Below, piece by piece: positions 13,001 through 22,000 of a DNA stretch of 64,000 nucleotides. The notes under the pieces were generated by a model, which was not told the origin of the DNA, did no database searches, and saw only the letters and a list, made by a program, of their open reading frames with translations. The position numbers and the translations under genes were made by a program. This stretch comes from Lampris incognitus (lineage: Eukaryota; Chordata; Actinopteri; Lampriformes; Lampridae). Numbering within the stretch: position 1 is the first letter of the stretch; the number at the start of each line of letters is the position of its first letter. Location: positions 141,837,345-141,901,344 of the forward strand of contig NC_079211.1 in assembly GCF_029633865.1 (NCBI RefSeq), written 5' to 3'.

Positions 13001-16000
13001 GGCCTGGCGGCCTGTTCAGGGCGTCTCCCCGCCTGCCGCCCAGTGACTGCTGGGGTAGGCTGCAGCATCCCTGCGACCCTGACAGCAGGATAAGCGGTTT
13101 GGATAATGGCTGGATAGAAGGATCTGATTATAAGCCTGTGCGTATAATAGCTAAGGAACCACCACACAACTCAGTAAACACCTTGAAACGTTGACTTGCT
13201 TCAGAGTTGTTATGGCCGATACATGTGGTGGATGGATGTGTAATATGACAAAATAGTTGATTCCCCAAAGATGTTACTATCTGGGCCCAGAATGGCCCAT
13301 CTACCCAGCTGAGTAGCATATATTAGGGGTGTAACAATCCGATTCAATGGTCCAGTATCATAGATGCAAAGGGAAAACATCGATCTGTATCATTATCTTC
13401 AAGATGTGCCTAGGATGTGAACATTTTAAAGCTCAATATCGCCAAACCACTGAGCACACAGATAGGAGCTTGTAAATCCAACCTGGTGAAGCATAGATGT
13501 GCATGGTTCATGTTCATAAATGAAAGGTCGTTAAGGGTTCGTTAAGTTAACAGATAAAAAAACATTTGCACCGAAACATGAGAAATTATAGTGAACAACA
13601 ATAGAGCTATTTTTATTCTTTTTATTAAAAAGAATAGATTGTGTTACATTGAAATGTCTGGAAGAGCTCAGTAATTTAGTTGTCAAATCAACTAAATTAC
13701 TGAGGCATATGATATCGTCTCATATCGATTGCAGGCCCTTGAATTGAATCAAAATCGTACCGTGGCAGACTTTGTGGTTATCAGCAAATATCGTATCGTT
13801 GTCCAAAGAATTGATGTAATATTGTATCGTGATGCAACTTGTGATTTACACCCCTAGAAAATACACCTGATGATTCCACTTCAGTATAAATCGAATCTCT
13901 TGTCTAATATGATACACTCTCGTACCGCTTTTACATCGAACTGAGAGCCTGGATTTTTTTCCTGAGATTGTGTTTGTTCTAAGTGGGTCGATGGCTCAAA
14001 ATACTTAGAAATAAAGTTGTAGGTACAGGACGGAAATCTTCATAAATTCCTGCATGTTGTTTTCCTCAAGCAGTAGGGCTTGGCCACCTGAATTCAGGAA
14101 ACGGTACATTTTGAACATGCCGCTGGTTTACTCTCACATTTCTTATCTCATCTCGGACTTTTAACTGTCATGTTCTGTTGTCAGCTAGAAGAAGATGAAG
14201 GACAGGATTAGGAACAAGTATATCAGAGGGACGGTTCAGGTTGGATGGTTTGGAGACAAAGCAAGAGAGGCAAGATTGAGATGGCTTGGACATGTGCGGA
14301 GGAGAGATGATGGGTATATTGGGAGAAGGATGCTGAATATGGAGCTGCCAGGGAAGAGGAAGGCCAAAGAGGAGGTTTATGGATGTGGTGAGGGAGGACA
14401 TGCAGGTGGCTGGTGTGACAGAGGAAGATGCAGAGGACAGGAAGCGATGGAAACGGATGATCCGCTGTGGCGCCCCCTAACGGGAGCAGCCGAAAGTAGT
14501 AGTAGTAGTAGTAGTAGTATTAGTTGTTCAGTTTTCAGCTAGACCTAATAGTTCTGTCCTCCAAACTGTTTCAGTTTTAGTGTGAAGTGAGGAAACCATC
14601 ATGTCCGCTGGTAAAGTTCTGTAAACTCCTCGCTGTGCTGACAGGCTTGATCGTCATCTCTGAATGATGAAACCCTCTTTCTCACCAAAATCTTCGGATT
14701 TACCTGGATTGTAAATCCTTGGCTGGCTGTTGATGATCCCCTTTCAGACCGCCAAATTTATTCAAGCTTTCTTTCAGAAAACACCCTTTCACAGACCCCT
14801 ACTAAATCCATGCTACTACTACTTTCGGCTGCTCCCGTTAGGGATCGCCACAGCGGATCATCTGTTTCCATTTCTTCCTGTCTTCTGCATCTTACCTACT
14901 AAATCCATGCATTTTAGTTAAGTCAGACCTCTAAGTTATGTCAGACCTCTATAAGCTATGTCATCCTACTAATATCTAACTGTGATGGAAATAGTTAATA
15001 TGGGGTCGTTCACCATCAGCTCACTGAATTGTGGGTATGGGAGCCAGGGAATGAAAAGGTGAGAATTCAACAACTCCATCATCACCACCACCACCACCAC
15101 CACCTCCTCCCCGCATGTGAAGTAGTGAATCACTACCTTGGCTAGAAAGGCTGTGCAGCACCAGTTTGCTTGCTGTGTTTTTGTAACCTTCACTAAAAAG
15201 CCTTGCTCTTAATTATGTCCCGAGGGCCCTCAGCTTCAAGTATTCGCAGCGTTTTCCGTCCCTCGTAGTGCCCCCCCCCACACACACTCCTCGCCAGTTC
15301 GATATATCTCAACTTTAATCATTCCACTTCAGAGCATTGCTGCGATAACCCATAGGCCTCTGGCTCCCTTATGGATGGTGGTTAGCCGCGAGAGTCTGGG
15401 AAGTAGGGCATAAATGGGATGGTGAGGGAAGCGATTGAGAAACACTAGCCGGCAGAGCTGAAGGAAAAGGACCAGTAGCTGTTCGTTGTCGTGGTGTCAC
15501 TATAGAGTGAAACCGGCGTTGTATGTAACGTAGCAAGTTGTTCATGTTTAAGAGGGCTGTGGGGCCTAAACACGCTTCACCAGTTGTTTGATGGCGGGGG
15601 GGGGGGGGGGTCCTTGCAGAGGTCATTGATACTTGTCCCCTGCTAGAGGAACGTATCAAGAGGAGACGGGCTTAGGTTATGTTTGCCTCCAGTCTGGCAG
15701 AGAGATGGACACCATGCTATTTTAAATCAGAATCAAAATGGCATCCTCTTTTTTTTTTTACTACGTTATTAATCCCCGTGGGGAAATTCGTGCTCTGCGT
15801 TTAACCCTTCCTCGCTGTGTAGCTAGGAGCAGTGGGCAGCCGCCGTGCAACGCCCGGGGACCAACTCCAGTTCCTCTTTCCATTGCCTCGGTCAGACAGG
15901 AGTATTAACCCTAACATGCATGTCTTTTTGATGGTGGGGGGGGGGGGGGGGCGGAGCACCCGGAGAAAACCCACTGCAGATACGGGGAGAACATGCAAAC

Positions 16001-19000
16001 TCCACACAGAAAGGACCTGGGATGAACCCCAAGGTTGGACAACCCCGGGGTTCGAACGCAGGACCTACTTGCTGTGAGGCGACGGCACTGGGCCACCATC
16101 TTATAAAGGCTGTATTCTTGTGAGCTTCCTATTGAGCCCAAAACCATTAACCCTGAAAAAAAAAAGTCTTCAATGTGAATCTTTTGGCTGAAGTACTTGT
16201 GTTTACCAATCAATTCAACAAACTCCAACCGGGTTTGTAAGCCCACAAAACATTTTGTTTGCACAGCAAAGTAAATAGTGGTTTAGCAGAGGCATGGGGG
16301 AGGAGGGGGAGAGATTAATATGTTTAATCAGAGAAGGAACTGTTTGTCTGGCTGAGCGGTTTATTCTCTGGTGGTTGGCTGACGCCATTCAAGTAATTAA
16401 ATCTTGATTGTCTAAGGGGATAGGTCCGTCACATCATCGTCTCTTTCAAAACAAACATCTGGGAGTTACATGGCCCCTAATTTCCTTGTCCTTCTTCCTC
16501 ATTTGTGCAGTATTTGAGCACTGCGTGTGGATTCTGTCAAAATGTTGACTGGTTATCACTGGTAAAAAGTTGCTAATGTCCAGAGCTGCAGACATTTCTG
16601 TTCATTAGGGTGTTAACGATCCATCGATCCGGGTCGATGTATGGATTCAGTGGCCAGTGATCCAATATCATCTACGCAAAGTGAAAACATTGTTCCGTAT
16701 TGCTTAGGTTGTGAACATTTTAAAGCTCGGTATCTTTAAACCACTGAGCAGAGACAGAACCTTGTAAATCCAAGGTGATGAAGCAGAGACGTGCATGGGT
16801 TATGTCCATAGTTGAAAGGTCATCAAGGGCTCATTAAGTTAACCGATGAAAAACATTTGCACTTAAACACTTTATAGTGAACAACAGGAGGTCTATTTTT
16901 ATTCTTTTTCTTAAAAAGAATAGATTGTTTTTTACTTAAATGTCTGGAAGAGCTCCGTAATAAAAATGTCAAATCATATTTTAGTTGCAAAGCAACTGCT
17001 TGTGTTAAATGGGCATGTGATATCGTCTCATATCGATCACAGGCTCCTGAACTGAATCGAAATCGAATCCGTGGCAGACTGTGATATCAGAAAATAGCTA
17101 ATCGTTGTCCAGAGAATCAATGTAATGTTGTATGGTGATGCAACTTGTGATTTACACCCTTAGTATGTATCCCGGTGAGCCCATCTGCAATTAATAGCCT
17201 ATAAAAGGGCAGCTGGAGAGTATCGGGGTTATAGAGCAAAATGGGAGATATGGAGCTGCTGCTGCTGCTGCTATCTCACCACTGTCTCCGCATGTGCCGG
17301 TGGGGTGGGGTGGGGTGGGGGGTTCTTCAACTCCTATTAACAACATAGATAACAGAATGTATTTGCACTTGTTGGCATTGCACTTTGCCTCTTACTTCGC
17401 CTGTATATGATCAATCCTTATATATATATCTAAAGATTGTTGTATATTCTATGTTAAGTACGCTGAGAGAGCCACGAAACCTGAGTCAAATCCCATGTAT
17501 GTGCAAACCTACATGGCCAATAAACATAGTTCTGATGTAACTGAAAAGGGGAAGAATGCACAGTGACCAGTAGTGACCCATGACCAATAATGGACTGTCT
17601 TGTTAATAGCCATTCAACTTCGTGGCTACTCATAATTGCCTCCCCCTCAAATGTTGAAAAGTTGATTAAATGCAGAGGTAACTAATTAATGGGCACATTA
17701 CATTTCCATATATAGAAGGCTGGGGGTAGCCAACGTAAGCCTGTTTTAATTGTAACACTGTTCTGCTACAAATTATAACCATACCAGCACACAGTCTTGA
17801 CGGGGTAGTATTTACATACACATTGGCCACGATGTCGCTCGCCTGCATAATAATATAGTTATACATGAGGAAAAAAACAAAGTATACATCACAAAATATT
17901 TATTTTTGATTGGCCTTCACCCCATGGGTGCTCAAACCTTTCGGTGGGTCGAGCACCGCAGCACCCCCGGGTTAGGCGCCTATGCACTACAGTGCCCAGC
18001 CATATGATTTGCTTTACCTTGTATTTGGCTTTCAAGTTGCCCCACTTTTTTTGGGGGGGGGGGGCTGCATGGCAGTCACCTGCCCCTCCAACCCGGTTTC
18101 CTTCACCACCTACCTGTAGGTCCTAATTAGCTTAATTCGCCATACTCATTTATAATAACACGATAACCCACAAATATTACTCCCAGCCTGATGACTGCAT
18201 TCCCTCCTTGCTGACTGTTTATAACCCTTGCCTCTATTAAGGCAAGTTAAGGCAAGGGTTTCAGTATCTGTGACTGAGGTAAACTTCATTAATGATATTC
18301 CTACATGTTGGCAGTATAATGATGCTCAGAATGAAGTAATAACAAATGCAAACGCTACAACGTTAGCGTCACTTAGATCATTTTACAACAGCAGTGTAAA
18401 GTTCATAGTTCACCTATGGGTTTAACATATTGTTGCGTTGTCCCCCGAATTCGCTACAATATTGCCTATGTTCAAAACATAAGCGTCTGTTACATACAAG
18501 CAAGTTATGGCAAAATATGGAACACGCTTAATAAGCAACGGTATGATGATATGTATCCCTGCTCGCTCATGTTGATTTTTTTTTTTTACCTTTAAGACGT
18601 TTTTTTTAAAAAAAAAATTTTATTGAACAAAACATATAAACAAGAAATTATTACATCACAATGGGACAAAAAGTAGTTACAAAAATATAAATTATTTCAA
18701 AATTAAAATTTACGTATCCATAAAAAAAGAAAAGAAAAGACAAAATAAAAAAGCTCAAGATACAGGATTTAAGTTAAATTATATTCTTCACATAGTCTTC
18801 TGGTTTTGCTGGCTTTAGATTCATACATTCTTTTAAAGATTCTAAATAGGATGAAAGAAGTGCTTTGAATACACTAATGTTTGGACGCTGGTGTGCAAAT
18901 TTGGTACAATGAATATGAAATTTAGCAAATATTAATAGAAGGTTGATAATATAAATTTTTTCTGAACTTATTTCCTCATTTTGTGACAGACCAAATAAAA

Positions 19001-22000
19001 CATGTTGGATGTCCAGTTTACAAGAAGAGTCAATTTTGTAATTTGTGAGATTATTTAGATCAATCCAAAAAACACGAGAGTAGGTACAATCCCAAAATAA
19101 ATGACATATGGTTTCATCCACATTGCCACAAAAGGAACAGAGTGTGTCAATATTAATCTTGTATTTTACAAGAAGGGACTTGACTGGATAACATCTGTGA
19201 AGCAGTTTAAATGTAACTTCTCGTACCTTATTTGTAATACAATATTTTCGTGATAAAATCCAAGTGTTCCTCCAATCTATGTCATTATACATATGATTCC
19301 AGTAGAAAACGGCTGCAGGTTTAGAAACAATGTCTCTCTGAATAATATTTCTAACGCATTGAATAGTGGCTTTATCACTTAATAAAGGACACAAGTTACC
19401 AATATATGTGTCATCAGGAGTTAAACCTGGAATAGTACAACTTTTACCTTTAGGAGCAGACAACAATAACCTTCTAACTCCATCTGATATTGCATCAAAT
19501 ACAATAGAATATTCTCTTGGTGTAACAGGGAAACCATATACAGAGAGAAATTCTTCATAAGTGAAAAGCTGACCATTGGCATTCAGTAGCTCGCTCATGT
19601 TGATTGTTTCCATGAACGGCCGAATAGCGCGTCGCTTTATAAACGTTGCTGCCGCAAGGAATTGTGGGAGGGCATCCTCTCGTTTCCTTTCGTGAACAAT
19701 GGTCCGGCGTACCCTACGCTAAAAGGCGTTAAGAAAGGAAGCGTCTTTCTTTGGCTCTTATCATGGCTGCCACTTAGTTACTTCCGGGTCATTTCACTCA
19801 GGCCACCTTCCTAAACAAAAAAAAGAAAAACACTATTCGAACGCAGCCCGGGTTTTCGCAAATGGCTGCCCGCTTGGCTGCAGTACTGAGAAGCTAGCAG
19901 CCCGCAACCGGCGGTGGTCTTAAAACGAAATGCCAAAGAGAAAGAGCTATACTGCGGAATTTAAACTGCAGATGGTTAAATATGCAGCCGAACACGGCAA
20001 CCGGGCGGCGGAGCGACAGTTTGGAGTCAGTGAGAAAATTGTCAGGGACTGGCGCAGGGCAGAGGCGACGCTCGGCGAGATGAGAAAAACGAAGAGGGCC
20101 AATCGCGGTCTGAAAGCTCGCTGGCCCGAGCTGGAGGGGAAAGTCCGCGAATGGGCACTGGAGCAGCGGGCTGCGGGCAGAGCCCCGTCGACGGCGCAGT
20201 TCCGTCTCCGAGCCCAAGCGATCGCCAGGGAGATGAATATCGACGATTTCGCGGGTGGGCGATCCTGGTGCTACCGCTTCATGCAGCGCAGCCGCTTGTC
20301 CATCAGGGCACGCGTGTGTCCGACGCGGCCGCCGGACGTCCGAGCCCAGACGGCCGGTTTTCGTGCCTTCGTCGAAAAGGAAATCGCCGCGCACGACGTG
20401 TCGCCGGATCATATAGTTAACATGGGCGAGGTGCCCTTCGCTTTCGATGTGCCCACGAGCCGAGGTGTCGCGCGGAAGGGCCGGAGGAGCGCGAACGTCG
20501 CGACGACCGGCCGCGAGAAACTGCGCTTCACGGCGGTGCTGGCGTGCTGCGGGGACGGCAGGAAACTGCCGCCGATGGTCATCTTTAAGCGGAAGAACGT
20601 ACCAAAAGACGCGTTCCCGCCCTCCGTGGTCGTGACCACGAACGCGAAAGGGCGGATGGACGAGGAGACGGCGAGCTCTTGGCTAGCCAAGTGCTACGCC
20701 AAACGTCCAGACGGGCTCTCCAAAACACGCAGAGCCCTGCTGCTGGTGGGCGGCGGCACGCGAACGCGCGTCACGGCACGCGTCCAAGACCTGATCCGAG
20801 CCTGCAACTCCATACCTGTGCTGCCCGGGGGCTCGACTAAGTCGCCGCTGCCACTCGACATCACCGTCGGCCGCAGTTTTAAGGCCGCCTTGCGTCGCCT
20901 GTGGGAAAGGTGGGTGGTGGACGGGGAGCGCAGCTACGCGGAGACCGGGAGGATGTGTCACGCCACTTTTAAGGACGTTGTGGGGTGGATCGACGGAGCG
21001 TGGGCCGCGGTGACAACCGACTCCGTCCTGTCCGGCTTCCAGAAGGCCGGGCTGATCGGAACCGATGCCGTGACGGGGATGGACACGCCGCCTCATCTCC
21101 CCTGGGGGTTACACAGCGACACGGAGGGGGGAGAATTCAGTCGGTTGGGCGATGCAGATGAGGCATGAACTTTTATTTCCTTAATGTGCTTTTGCTTGTT
21201 AGATATGCCCAGTCTGCATTTTCTATAGGCTTTTAGTGTCGGTTCTGGCGAATCAAAAAGCACTTTCAAGTTTGTTTATTGCGGAAGAATGACATAAAAA
21301 AACGAAATATAAATGCGACTTATACACCGAAGCGACTTGTAGTCTGGGAAATACGGTATCTATAATTTAAAAAAAATACATGTAAAAAGCTATAAATCTT
21401 GCCAAACCTTGGAATGTCACCCCGGGATCAAAAGATTGTTCGGATTTGGTGCTGCTTGATGTCTCTTGCTTAATTTTTCCCCCTCTCCCCATTTCAGAAA
21501 ACCTTCACTCCCAACATAATCGGCCGAAAAGCCAAAGAAGAGTAAGTTAACCAAAACCAAAAAGAGGACAAGAAAATTGCTTTGGCAGAATGTTTTCTTT
21601 TTACCTGACTCTTGAAGAATAAAATGTGTCTTTCGTTCCAGACTAAAAGTTGAGAGCGGATATAGAAGAGAGAGGAAGGATGGAGAGCGGGGCGGCAGGG
21701 GTCAGCGGGATCGAGGCAGGGGCCGTGGTCGCCCAGAGATTATCCAATCCCACTCTATCTTTGAACAAGGACCATCGGAGGCGTCGATGAAAAAGAGAGG
21801 TAATCTCTTTTTCACCCTTTCGACCGGTTACCCAGTAACCGCATAACGTTGCTATGGTTGATACTTAGTGATGATTGTTACTGAGTTAATAATGTATTAT
21901 GGTCTGCCATGGCAGTAACATGTGTATCTCTTGGCAAATTTAATGTGATTTGTTAATAATAATAATAATAATAATATTTATATTGCGCTTACAATGTGTG

